Positions 11,402 through 21,929 of a stretch of DNA of 64,000 bases are shown one piece after another. The notes beneath the pieces were generated by a model. The model did not search any database. It saw nothing but the letters and a program-made list of their open reading frames with translations, and was not told the origin of the DNA. Positions within the stretch are counted from its first letter, which is position 1, and each line of letters starts with the position of its first letter. The stretch covers positions 91,716,721 through 91,780,720 of the forward strand of contig CM043956.1 of assembly GCA_014529385.2 (NCBI GenBank), written 5' to 3'. This stretch comes from Adiantum capillus-veneris. Lineage: Eukaryota > Streptophyta > Polypodiopsida > Polypodiales > Pteridaceae. Made by a program: the position numbers and the translations under genes.

Positions 11402-12741
11402 TTAGAGGATCCAAAAATTCACTACGAAGTTCCGTGAACAAGAGAGAATTGATCTTTGGCATATGACTAAGAGCGCCAACCACCACATTGTATCATCCTT
11501 CACGATCCGGAGCTTGGCGTCATATTCCTGAAGAATCTCAGCCCACCTGGATTTTTGACCCTTCAAATCGGTTTGTTGTGTAAACCATTTAACACTTTCA
11601 TGGTCAAACACAATCTCAAACTGAGCACCATACAAATAATGTCGCCATGTTTTTAAGGCAGACACTATTGCATAGAGTTCGTGTTCATAAGCAGAGTAAT
11701 TCTGCTGTGCTGAATCAAGCTTCTTGCTTTCAAATGCAATTGGCCTCCCTTCTTGTAGTAGGAATGCTCCAATAGCACGATCACTGGCATCCGTTTCCAA
11801 AACGAATGGTTTCAAAGGATCTACAATAGCTAGGATTGGAGCTGTAGCTAATGCATCCTTGAGCATATCAAAACTATGCTGTTGAGTTGGTCCCCACTGA
11901 AAAGCTTTGCCTTTGCCTTTGCCTTTCAGTTGGTAAGTCTCACGGGAACAACAATATTAGCGTAGTTTTTAACGAACCTTCGATAAAAACCTGCAAATCC
12001 TAAAAAAATCTGTAACTCTTCCAGATTTTTAGGAGAAGGCCACTGCCAAATGGTATCCCTTTTTGGATTGATCCATGTGTAGCCCAGTAGCCGAAATAAC
12101 ATGCCCAAGACAGTGAATTTCTTCCTTCAAAAAATCACACTTAGCTTCCTTGGCATATAATTGATTTGTTCGTAACAATTCGAACACCTGCCTCAGATGT
12201 TGTAAGTGTTCTTCTTCAGAAGCGCTGTATACTAGAATGTCATCGAGAAAAATGATGAAAAATTTGTCAAGTACGGCTTCAAGACACTATCCATAAGTGT
12301 CATGAATGTTGCGGGCGCATTGGTTAACCCAAAAGGCATAACCAAAAACTTGTAGTGTCCAAACCTTGTTCGGAATGCAGTTTTGGGTATATCAGTAAGT
12401 CGAATACGTACTTGGTGATAACCTGACCGCAAGTCTATTTTCATAAGAATACGAGCATGAGTGAGCTTGTCGAACAACTCATCCAAGTGTGGCAATGGGT
12501 ACTTGTTCTTAACAGTAACCACATTTAAGCCACGGTAGTCTACGCACATGCGCATACTACCATTTTTTTTCTTCACTATTAGGATAGGAGAAGCCCATGG
12601 TGAAGAACTGGGTTGGATAAAACCTCTGCTAAGATAGTCAGCAAGCTGAAGTTCCACCTCAGCAGCTTCAGAGTAACTCATGCGGTAGGGTGGTTTACTG
12701 ATTGGTTTACTGCCTGCAACCACATTGATGCTATGTTGCAC
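11402..12741 (-). pseudogene. Gypsy-A reverse transcriptase and RNase H (broken)
   Basis: The minus strand from 12741 carries RT motifs: [44 protein letters not shown] and [14 protein letters not shown] frameshift near 12265 then occurs, after which the catalytic FLDD can be read at about 12235-12250. The section at 11926-12108 contains the RT thumb (LQIFLGFAGFYRRFVKNYA). RNase H at 11402-11866 shows VLETDASDRAIGAFLLQEGRPIA and YSAYEHELYAIVSALKTWRHYL. The typical QTDLKGQKSRWAEILQEYD follows. Confidence 0.86.
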
Positions 12742-12744
12742 CGA

Positions 12745-14232
12745 TCATGTCGGCGGTAATCCTGATGGCAAATCATTAGGAAAAACATCGTGAAATTTTT
12801 TTAATGAATTTTTTAAATCACTAGCAACCTTTGCTTGTTGAGAAGTAGTCGTTGGTGGAATAGATGAGAGAGAAGCATGCGGCGTTGAGGAATGTTCAAC
12901 AGATTGAATGTTAGAGAGAAAATGAGACAATGAGTAACATAAGAAAACTTGATCTATTTCATTATCAGAAACGAGTTGCATAAGCTCAGCTGTACATATC
13001 GGTGGTGAAGAAGGCACATTCTTCTCTCCTAACAACAACACATGTCTACCATGGGATTCAAACATCAAACTGTTGTGATCATAGCTACGCTTCAGTGATG
13101 GTCCTAGGCTATGCAACCATTCCCTACCAAGGACCACGTCTGCCCTCTCCATGTTCATAACCTTAAAATCCAAGGATGTGGAGTAGCCTTTGTATTTCCA
13201 ATGGTATAGCTCGGACTTGAGTATCCCAGATTTCGACATCATATCCATTCATCATTGCTACCTTGTAGCGGTGGGAACTCGGAGTTTGAGGCAATTTGAG
13301 TTTTTTCACCAATCCATAATTAATGAAATTGTGAGTAGCACCGTCATCTACCAAGATGCGCACCTTGTGCCCTTGCAGAGATCCGTGCATGCGTACTAAC
13401 TCATGTGGTCCGAAGGTCTGTTGCCACATGGAAGCTGTGAGACAACATTCATGCACCACCTCGGTGTGTGTTACTTCCACTGTAGAGAATCGTGAGGAAG
13501 ACTCAAGAGGCAGCAGTTGCACCGTGTGCACTGCTTTCTCCTTGCCATGAGCAGTAGATTTCCCCTTGGGACAATCCTTTTTGCCATGACCGCTTCCCAA
13601 GCATTGAAAACAGAACTTCTCTTTTTTAGCCTTATAAAAGTCCTCAGGAGAGAGAGGACCACGGGACCCCTTGGGTTTTATAGTTGCTTCAGAATTGGAT
13701 ACTATAAATTTCCTTTTATTGTGCCCATACTGTGTGCATGTATTACCATGTCTATTAGCAGGCACGTGATTATTATGTGATTTCTTTTCATCTGGATCAT
13801 CATGAATGTGTGCTTTCACTATGGCCTCCTCAAGTGTTTTAGGGTCTTGAGTCTTGATGTGCTTCTTAAGCTCTGGCATCAGACCGCGGATAAACCCACG
13901 TACTTGCTGAAAGGTGTCTAGTCCTTCCAACTTGAGGATAACATCTCGGTAGTGAGAGATATATTCAAGTAATGATGGGTGTTGGCGCATGGAACATGTG
14001 TCCCAAGCCGTCCAATTCCGATCTGCCTCACTTGTAGGCTTCTTAAGGATTCTTTGCAGAACATAGCCTCAAAGGCTGTCCAACTCTGTGGTACGATATT
14101 CTTCTCCTTGAGAGACATCCACCACTTGTAGGCCTTGCCTTCCAGAGTTAAGCTTGTTTGCAGTGCTCTGACTGCGCCCGGAGTACGTCGTAAGGCGTGA
14201 ATTCCATCCCACTTGATGAGAAAGATATTCAC
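12745..14232 (-). pseudogene. Gypsy-A gag, zinc knuckle and protease (broken)
   Basis: The minus strand from 14232 gives a retrotransposon gag segment (LQTSLTLEGKAYKWWMSLKEK). After a shift it continues with QVRGFIRGLMPELKKHIKTQDPKTLEEA. One CCHC knuckle (CFQCLGSGHGKKDC) lies near 13570-13612. The protease has VDDGATHNFI near 13345; the family usually has Asp-Ser-Gly, so the second residue is unusual. It ends in ADVVLGREWLHSLGP near 13120. The segments overlap in different frames at 13163-13248 and 13918-13990, showing frameshifts. It is not functional as read. Confidence 0.82.
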
Positions 14233-15441
14233 TGCATCCTTATTGCGATCTCAGTCTTCTCCCTTAAAAGTTGGTGGTTTGGTGTTTTTCAACAATTCAT
14301 TCACCTCCTTTGCAGTGAGAGTGTGCAAAGAATCTAGAGATGGACCTTGTCCATGATCAGAAGGGCCTTGCCCCTGAGTAGCAGTGTGCTCATGATGCGT
14401 GTGTCAATAGGGCCCTTGGCCTGATGCTGCGTAAGTTGTATCACTAATGTAGATAATTTAGTGACGTTTTCATTTAGAGATGCAAAATTTTCCTTCCATT
14501 ACTGATATGCGTGCCTGAAATGCACGAAATCCTTGAATATCGAGCAGTTCATAAGCGTCGTCACCCACCGTAGCGTCGCGGGCACTCTCCGTTAGAGCAT
14601 CCGACCGCGAGCCATCATGGGCAGGATCAGGCGTATGATGCTCAAAATCAAAAAGTCATGTTGATATCTGAATCCATGGCAACACCGTGCAGTGGAAGGA
14701 ATAGAAGGAAAATACCTGGAGTCGAAAAATAATCCCATAGCCATATGATGCACTGCAATAGGTAATTAGCCGTGCTAATTATGTTAGTGGTCCAAGCTTT
14801 AAGAAATCGATAAATTTGTTGGTAGTCCAAGCGTTAGTTAACCGTTAAATTCACCCGTTCAAGGGTACCGCGTAGATTTGTCGCAGTTAGCTTAAGGTTC
14901 CAAAGAAACTGTTGATGATGGACACTGAGGGGACAATCGGAATTTTTTGCACTTTGCGGATATTTGCAACAGACGGACTGCCTGTTCAGCTCGCAGCTTG
15001 TCGGACTAGATGTGGTGTGCTTGTACTCTCAAGTGAGGTCGACTGCATGTCAGGTGGGAATGCCCCCTAATTCAAAAAAATTGTCCAATTTTTTGGACCT
15101 TAGGGCAACCTAGTGTGAAAAAAAACCCACTGTGCATAGCTATGGCACTGCAGGCCATCGTCGACTTGACGAGGAGAGTCTTAGCACCCTGTGTGGTGCT
15201 CCACCGGGGTCACCGAAGAATCGGGAAATGGCCGCAGGGGTAGCGCGAGCCCGTCGAGCTCAAGAGTGCTAGAGATGGAGGAGGTCGAGCTTGCTCTTTT
15301 CTCGGCACAAGCCCGCCTGCACATGCTCGTCCACTTCGGTGCCTTCCTCCCTTAGCAAGAGAGAATCCCCACAGCATGCAACATGCAAGAGCTTCTGAGG
15401 CTTAGAATCACCACGCCTTCTTTCCCCCAAAAAAGCAACTT
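14233..15441 (-). other. Gypsy-A leader region, no intact coding sequence
   Basis: About 1.2 kb lies between the gag start and the primer binding site. I see only short frames and no domain. It may contain the true, now broken, gag N-terminus and the untranslated leader. Confidence 0.5.
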
Positions 15442-15455
15442 GGCTCTTGATACCA
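15442..15455 (-). promoter_or_regulatory. Primer binding site of Gypsy-A
   Basis: The minus strand reads TGGTATCAAGAGCC directly inside the 5' LTR. The first eight bases match the common Met-tRNA type site TGGTATCAGAGC and the rest differ by an inserted base. It fixes the orientation of the element. Confidence 0.8.
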
Positions 15456-15456
15456 G

Positions 15457-15617
15457 TGTAAAGCCTGAGGTGACTAGACCCTGGAATCCACCTCCCAACC
15501 TCCCACTATATAGGCAATGCTCCTAGCCTTTTGCCCTAGCCGGATTCCCTTGTCCACAGTGCCTAGTCCGGCCCTTGGCCCAGTCCATGACTCCTTGGCC
15601 TTGCCCTTGTCCTGACA
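15457..15617 (-). repeat. 5' LTR of Gypsy-A
   Basis: This 161-bp LTR carries a TATATA box at 15507-15512 that reads the same on the minus strand. It is followed on the right by a short CT run. Confidence 0.9.
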
Positions 15618-16187
15618 CTCTCTCTCTATGTACAATATTGGGGACTCCGAAATCAGCTTCATACGCATGGCTTTGCCCTCCAAAATTAGCTGTAGAAGTT
15701 AGATGGCCCGGCTTTCTATACAGGTTATTGATACCCTCATATCAACGGATGCTGCATGCCTCCCCTTCATTCCAAAAATTGAAAGGAAAAAGACCATACA
15801 ATCAGAACACCGTCGAGACAAAAGCCTCGTGCCAGGCGTCACCTATAAGACAGCTCTTATGTTTTACCAGACTACCAGTGGCAGCTCAAGAAGCCAGCGA
15901 CACCGATTCGCTTGGCTTGTCTGTACTGTGCATATGACAAGGTAGCAGTGTGATCAACATGGCCGGCCTCCTCACTGGCCATTCTGCGTCCAACATCAAC
16001 ATTCATTCTGGATGCCCTTCGATCAAATACCAATTGCTTCCTACACCAAGCTGCAAAGGAAATGCTAATACACTACACAGTAGGAGGAGTGGGATACGTT
16101 GCCATGCAAGCGAAACTAATTCAATGTCTTCAATTCAGGAGTTCGGCCCAAGATCAAGTGCAGAGGAGGTAAACTTACTCTCTGTCT

Positions 16188-16240
<53 letters not shown>

Positions 16241-16829
16241 TCTAAGGTCAAATATGACCTTTAAAACAAAATGGAATATGTCACAAGCTCGTACACCCGA
16301 ATGCTTGAAGAATGTGGGGATGAGGATGGCAGTTGAGACGAGAGGTATGTAGGGACCGAAAATTTGAGAAAGCAAGCTCGGGTGATCAAAGATGAGCACT
16401 GGAGTAGGGTATGATGCTCAGACAAGGGACAAAATGCGCATTAAAAAAGGGACAATGTCCCGGGGGAATGGGGGGAAACAACCTTAATAAATTGACGTTA
16501 GCGCATTTTCTGTAGTCACGTACCATAGTCGATAGTCGTAGCTGCCTATTGCCCTCGCGCTATATCTTATTGCTGTGCTGTATGGTTGCAACCCAACCAT
16601 CTCTATACTCCCGTCCTACTTGCGTTGCACGTGCACGTTGTACCATCGACGTGCTGCTTTTCATTCAATGTTACCCACATACTGGGCCTTGGCCACACAG
16701 CCTGTGCATGCGTTTTGTGTACGCTCTACCAAGAGCACCATAGCAACTGTACTGCCAATTTACATATCGCATTTCATAGTGAATACTCCAACTTAATTGC
16801 TTCTCCCTTGCACTTTACGCCATAGCTCA
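15618..16829. other. Intergenic DNA with an (AG)n microsatellite at 16189-16238
   Basis: There is no convincing gene. Open frames up to 120 codons are present but show no domain, and those at 16189-16238 are artefacts of the AG run (25 units). Confidence 0.6.
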
Positions 16830-17250
16830 AGCCTCAAGCAACAAGCGCATATAGTTGATACGGATGTGCTTTTTCAAAGGTAGAGTGCTTGCATTTGATG
16901 ATTTTTTGCACAGGTAGGTAAACTTGTAAAGGCCTTGATATTGGGACAGGTCCTAGTAGAAGGACATTCTTTAAGTAGACACGGCGATAAGACTGCTCAT
17001 GCAAGCCTCGAACACACAGTTCATACAGGTGTTCTTTTTGAAAGGTAGAGTGCTTGTATTTGATGATTTGATCCACTATTAGGTAAGGGCCTTGACATGG
17101 GACAAGCCCCCAGCAGAAGGACATTGTTTGAGTAGACAAAGATGTATGATTTCTTATGCAAACCTCAAGCAACAAGCACATAGAGTTGATACATATGCCG
17201 TTTTTTAATGGTAGAGTGCTTGTATTTGACGATTTTCAGCACTCAAGCTC
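16830..17250. repeat. Tandem repeat, about 166-bp unit, 2.4 copies
   Basis: The landmark TAGAGTGCTTGNATTTGA recurs at 16881, 17046 and 17212 (spacing 165 and 166). Flanking blocks such as GCCTTGATATTGGGACA and AGAAGGACATT are also repeated. The copies are moderately diverged, and no coding function is seen. Confidence 0.85.
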
Positions 17251-17800
17251 TTGCTGAAAACTAGTATTTTACTTAGCAAAATTCAGCCCTAATCTTTTAA
17301 ATTTTGTGGTAAGTGTTAATTGGCAATAGCAAGCTTGTGGTGTATCAAAGGTGAATTTGAGGATGATTGGACATTCTCCTCCTCGCTCCACCATTAGAGA
17401 CTTCCATCAGTCTACCCTTTCATTGTATCCGAAATTTTTTTGGAGCTGTCTTTCATGGTACATTTGTCTAACATGAGACTACGGAGACTTTACGGCAGCG
17501 CTCTCCTATGTGCTCAGGCTCTTGTATGGTGGTCGCTCAAGGGTATTTGGTGTCACTTTTGACGAGTTTGAGCTATGCCAGTAATCTCTCAAGTTTTGAT
17601 TACTTTCTCTTTCCTTGGCATCCGGCTAGAGCATGGTCCTCTTGCCGCGGCATTGGCGGTGGGACTTGGTCATCCCAAGCTCTGCCCATTGTGTCCGAAC
17701 GCCATGCAAGTACAGATCTAGGCCTTGGGCTCCTCAGAGATTTGGATTCCTTTGAGGTGGTGGTAGATGGACAATTTGTTACTAGGAGATTACGGATGTC
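17251..17800. other. Intergenic DNA, nothing recognised
   Basis: An open frame of about 140 codons overlaps 17508-17933 but has no recognisable domain. It runs into the TGACGTGGC-repeat zone, so I do not call it a gene. Confidence 0.45.
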
Positions 17801-17947
17801 ACAAAATGATGACGTGGCAATACTGCCCGGACACATACACATAGCAGATGACCACCTGCGCAGATGTGCTGACGTGGCAGTATTGCAGATGATGACATGG
17901 CAAAACAGTAGGACTGCCCACAAATTGCATTGACAAATTGTTGACAC

Positions 17948-18286
17948 GGCAGCTCCGCAAATTACCCTGATAGCAGGCTGACGTGGCTGCTATACGGAAT
18001 TTCGCTTTTTGTGCTGGTGTCTTTGTATGGCAGCTTTTGGAGCCAGTTGCTTTGGGGATTATTGCTTTTGGAACACTTTGCTTTTGAGTTTAATTGCTTT
18101 TGGGGCTCTGCATTTGGCAGCTCCGCAAATTACCCTGATAGCAGGCTGACGTGGCTGCTATACGGAATTTCGCTTTTTGTGCTGGTGTCTTTGTATGGCA
18201 GCTTTTGGAGCCAATTGCTTTGGGGATTATTGCTTTTGGAACACTTTGCTTTTGAGTTTAATTGCTTTTGGGGCTCTGCATTTGGC
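17948..18286. repeat. 168-bp tandem duplication inside LTR-H copy A
   Basis: 17951-18118 and 18119-18286 are identical except for one base (CAGTTG versus CAATTG). The unit contains one TGACGTGGC site and CTTTTG-rich blocks. The near-identity shows a recent duplication. Confidence 0.93.
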
Positions 18287-18415
18287 ATCCCTTGTAAGAA
18301 CAAAAGGACCCTTAGGGGCCTCACTCTTCAGAGCATCTGGACGCAGAGCTCGAGAGCAGAGGACCCCTCAGTGTTGTACTTTGTTCAACATTAATATAAA
18401 AGGAATACCGAAAGG

Positions 18416-18434
18416 GGCGCCGGTCTCAGGGGCC
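18416..18434 (+). promoter_or_regulatory. Conserved LTR hairpin, copy 1
   Basis: GGCGCC, a seven-base loop GGTCTCA, then GGGGCC. It is preceded by ATACCGAAAGG and an AT-rich ATTAATATAAAA block. The stem can pair with one G-G mismatch. Confidence 0.6.
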
Positions 18435-18560
18435 ACTCTCTCTGGGCATGGAACTACGCCGGGCAGTGTCGACCAGAATTGAATTGTGATTTTAAAGATT
18501 TGAAGTATTTTAAGTGATTCTCTCGTGTGTCATGTTGGATTCTCGTCTTGGGGTGACCAA

Positions 18561-19002
18561 GATTGTGACACCGGATGACTGATCATTCGGGTCAGTGTCT
18601 TCGGTGCCACCAGTTTAGACACATGGCATGTGAGTACCTCGTTCTCGGCAGAAGCCATAATGTGCTGGTCTGTAGTCATCACCCCCTCATCCTCAAGGCC
18701 CCCAATTGATGTGTTCGGTGCAGGGGAAGAGAATAAGGATTTTGCTCGGATCTAGTACTCCGCACACAAACACAAGGGTTGCTGTACTTCACTTGAAAGA
18801 ATTGAATTGAATTGAAAGAAAGAGAGAGACGAGAGAGAGAAAGAGACGACACAAGGACGTTGGGTCCCAACCCTCAAGGGCCCCCTTGCTCTGTTGCCAA
18901 AGCAAGTACTTTCTTTATTCTTGCACAAATGCTACTACAATGATTGGATGCTGAGATGTTGATGCTAAGGGGTACTGATGTTGTGGTATTGGGTACGGAG
19001 GT
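18561..19002. other. Intergenic DNA, nothing recognised
   Basis: It contains a purine-rich GA stretch at about 18808-18850. There is no gene and no clear element boundary. Confidence 0.5.
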
Positions 19003-19556
19003 ATGGAAGGGGTACTGAGGTTCTATGTCGAAGACGATGATGCCAATGACGGGTACTACGGGTTCTATGTCGAAGACGGGGAGGTCGACGACGAGGTCTA
19101 TGTCGAAGACGATGAAGTCAACGACGAGGTCTATGTCGAAGACGATGATGCCAATGACGGGTACTACGGGTTCTATGTCGAAGACGGGGAGGTCGACGAC
19201 GAGGTCTATGTCGAAGACGATGAAGTCAACGACGAGGTACTAAGGGTCTTTGTCAACGATGATGAAGTTGACAACAGTACTGTGTCGAAGACGATGAAGT
19301 CCACGACGGTTCTGTGTCGAAGACGGTGAAGTCGACGATGGTTCTGCTCGTCTATGTCGTGACGATGACGACGACGACGACGATGGTGTCGTCGTTAATT
19401 CGGGACTGCGATGACAATGACGAAGGTGTCGTCGTCAAGATAGGGATCTGCAGTGATGATGACGAAGGTGTCATCATCAAGATAGGGATCTGTGATGACG
19501 ATGACGATGACGATATCGATGATGGTGTCGACGATGATAGCGTCAATGCTGAAAAC
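19003..19556 (+). repeat. Low-complexity acidic tandem repeat (108-bp unit) and GAY-rich tract
   Basis: A 108-bp unit starting TATGTCGAAGACGATG is present twice (from 19024 and from 19132), followed by a partial third copy. Read in one frame it encodes a 36-residue Asp/Glu/Val/Tyr repeat (VEDDDANDGYYGFYVEDG). In a second frame it encodes a Met/Thr/Ser/Lys repeat. From about 19330 it grades into irregular GAC/GAT triplets. Both frames stay open only because the repeat lacks stops. There is no promoter, intron or domain evidence, so I class it as a repeat, not a gene. Confidence 0.75.
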
Positions 19557-20235
19557 TGAAAACGCTAGATGTTTCTGCTATGGATCTGCTACTGTTGCAC
19601 TGCCACGGGGCTGATCTGCAACCGCCGAGTGGAGTGAGGCTGGGAATGCAAAAACGCTGGCTGTTTTGGATGAAATTGCAAAACGCTGGTTGGTCTTTGC
19701 CGAATCTGCAAAACGCCAGGCTGATCTACCGAAAACTGAAAACGCTATGCTGATCTAGGTGTGAATGGAAACATGGCGAGGATCTGCAACCAGGTGGGAG
19801 CGGGTTCTCGCGAGGCTAAGGGCTGTATCTGAAAATGCTGGTGGCTGATGGCTGAAAACGCTGGGCTGAACCGTTGAGAAACGCTAGGGCTCCTGTTGAG
19901 GTGCTGCCTATCTGCTATGGTGCTTGCCTCCTGCTGTCCCTGGCTCTTCGCTTCTACTGAGTGCCCAATGGGTTTCTTTTATAGATCTTTAGCAATTTGC
20001 TGTACCTACTTTTCCAACAAACTTACAAAAAGAATTCCAAAAGTTACTTTTAATAAAATGACGTATAAGAGGTGGTTCACGCGGTAAAATGCCTGCATGG
20101 TGAAATGATTGTCCTTGTGCAAGAGAGGGTATGCAAGTATGACTGGCCTGGACATGCACGTCTTGCTAGAGGCTCGCAAAGGTGCCAAGCTCAGTCCTAA
20201 GCTAAGACGCATGCTAGACTATGGCAGAAGCGTGT
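19557..20235. repeat. AAAACGCT-rich repeat, copy 1
   Basis: This region has about eight occurrences of an AAAACGCTRGGCTGA-like motif at irregular spacing. A block around TTGCTGTACCTACTTTTCCAACAAA follows, and then a block around CTGGACATGCACGTCTTGCTAGAGGCTCGCAAAGGTGCCA. The same three blocks occur in the same order at 20650-21286, so the two are diverged direct copies about 1.05 kb apart. Their nature is unknown. Confidence 0.6.
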
Positions 20236-20649
20236 CCATGTGGCGCAAGTGAAGTGCGCAGGTGACATCCTCCCTTGTTAAAAGTGAGGCAGAGCTGCCG
20301 AATACTTCTGATGCTGTGGCTGCACAAACCAATCCAATTCCTCCGAAACCAGGGACTGATGGTACTGTGGGTGCTGTGGGTATTGCTGGTGATGCAAACA
20401 CAGTGTAAGGGTCATTGCCCAGCCTTACTACGATTGCCGAATATCAGCCTGGGCTCTATACCAGATAGTGCTGACTCTGCCTGCTGTAGCAAGAGCTGTT
20501 TCCCGAACATTGACTGTGGTGAAAACATTACCAGTGCTGATGGACTGAGGTTTGGTTTCGGAGTCCTTTCCAAAGGTTCAATGACGAGGGAAATGGATAC
20601 TCTTCGAGGGTTGAATCTGCAACTACTTCATTACTGAATCGCTGCAATT
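20236..20649. other. Spacer between the two AAAACGCT-rich copies
   Basis: About 400 bp without a recognised gene. If the flanking copies are LTRs, this would be the internal region of a very small non-coding element (TRIM-like). No PBS or PPT is convincing. Confidence 0.35.
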
Positions 20650-21286
20650 ATGCAAAGGCTGAAATCTTCAAAAACGCTAGGCTGATGTTCTGCAAAAACG
20701 CTAGGTTGAGGTTCTGAAAAAACGCTAGGTTGAGGTTCTGCAAAAACGCTATCTGTTGGGGGGTCTGCTGGCGATGATGCTGATGCAAAAACGCTATGCA
20801 ATGGGGTCTTCCGTCGCGGTGATCTGCTGATGAGAAAACGCTAGGGCTGATTCTTCTTGCTTGGTGGAGGAAACCGCCAAGGGGTCTTGTTGAGAAGTTG
20901 CTTGCTGAGCTTGGCTCCTGTTGCCTCTTTTGCCATTTAGTGCTAGTCTAGGTTTGCTTATATACAAACTTACTCAATTTGCCCTACGTACTTTCCAACA
21001 AAAGTCACTTAAAAATAATAAGTGAAAAATGTCAAAAATAGGGAAAATAGGCTAAATGCACTGGAAAATTCCCCTGACTGATTCTGATGGATTTTGATGG
21101 GAATGCTTATGATCATGCTGTGTGCAACCAGAGGATATGCATCTACATTAAGTGACTGGGCATGCACGGTCTATGAATAGACTCACAAAAGTGCCAGATC
21201 ACTTCTAATCTAGACTGACTGGATTGACTGAACCTTGGTCATGCTGTAGCTTGTTCACGGACACATAGGGTTGGATGTGTCACGTG
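20650..21286. repeat. AAAACGCT-rich repeat, copy 2
   Basis: The motif clusters at 20660-20850. Next comes a TTGCCCTACGTACTTTCCAACAAAA block, and then CTGGGCATGCACGGTCTATGAATAGACTCACAAAAGTGCCA. All are homologous to copy 1. The copy ends where the truncated copia relic begins. Confidence 0.6.
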
Positions 21287-21929
21287 ACAACTAGAGACAG
21301 TAATGTAAGCTCACAGGACATTTATGACACTTTGTTGCCTCTTTTCAGTGGTGGAAATACGAATGTAAATTCCAATGAGGCAAATGTACAATCTATGGGG
21401 GTTTTTGAAAATGTTACAAATCTACCTATTACTGATGCAGATGTACATGATGTACTTGATGAGGAAAGGGCTGAAAATGAGCAGGCTAGAGGTATGCCAA
21501 AATGGCTGGTGTATACATTGCGTGACAGTAAATTGGATGCACCTTTGTCTAGTCGTACTCGTTCAGGCTCTCGCAATGCATCTTATGCATTAGATTGTTA
21601 TGCTTTGGCTGTGTCTAGCTTACATGATGTTGAGGAGCCTCTGTCTTTTGATGAAGCACAGAATTCAGAAAATTGGATGGCTACCACACAATCAGAATAG
21701 GATGCACTTATAGAAAATGACACATGGACTTTATATGATTTGCCTCCTGGCAAAAAGGCCATTGCTACGAAGTGGGTTACAAGTTGAAACGCAAGCTGGA
21801 TGGTGAGATCGATCGCCATAAGGCTTGACTTGTTGCGAAGGGTTATGCACAGCAAAAAGACATAGATTATGAAGAGACTTTTACTCCCACTTGTCGTATG
21901 ACTACTGTGCGTTTTCTATGTGCATTGGC
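21287..21929 (+). pseudogene. Copia relic: integrase tail and start of RT
   Basis: Reads SSRTRSGSRNASYALDCYA and EEPLSFDEAQNSENW, nearly identical to Copia-2. A TAG at 21698-21700 interrupts the TQSEYDAL-equivalent position. A frameshift follows near 21770 (KWVYKLKRK equivalent). The piece ends at the Gypsy-B insertion in FLCALA. Confidence 0.85.

Larger units (their letters stand above)
9755..15617 (-). mobile_element. Gypsy-A: Ty3/gypsy chromovirus, full-length but heavily broken
   Basis: The element is 5,863 bp on the minus strand. Its 161-bp LTRs (9755-9915 and 15457-15617) begin TGTAAAGCC and end CCTGACA as read on the plus strand, and they differ at about 7 of 161 sites. A primer binding site adjoins the 5' LTR on its inner side. 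Reading from right to left, the order is gag, zinc knuckle, protease, RT, RNase H, integrase, chromodomain, which is the gypsy/chromovirus order. The frame is shattered by many shifts and stops. No clean target duplication is seen. The right flank is CTCTC, and the left flank is CACTC if the adjoining TG run is an expansion of the LTR terminus. It is older than Copia-1 and Gypsy-B, judged by LTR divergence. Confidence 0.92.
17805..18560 (+). mobile_element. LTR-H copy A: LTR remnant with repeated TGACGTGGC sites and the conserved hairpin
   Basis: Sequence blocks of this region recur in reverse orientation at 36350-37160 and, more diverged, at 46034-46520. Shared blocks include GCTTTTGGGGCTCTGC, GGCATCCCTTGTAA, and AGAGCATCTGGA next to a GGGGCCTCACTC-like block. 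On the left are six TGACGTGGC-like sites (17810, 17870, 17893, 17942, 17979, 18147). On the right is a poly(A)-like AT-rich block, followed at 18401-18434 by the ATACCGAAAGGGGCGCC hairpin motif. The order of upstream sites, then a poly(A) region, then a short tail resembles U3-R-U5 of an LTR. Neither exact terminus nor target duplication was found, so the bounds are approximate and it could be a solo LTR or a fragment. Confidence 0.6.

Noticed and set aside
17508-17947. Overlapping 141- and 115-codon frames on opposite strands as genes
   Set aside because: They have no domain, they shadow one another, and they end inside the TGACGTGGC-repeat region of LTR-H.
19557-20860. AAAACGCT repeats as a CRISPR-like array
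   Set aside because: The motif is short, imperfect and irregularly spaced, and the window is a plant nuclear sequence with retrotransposons. No spacer/repeat architecture exists.
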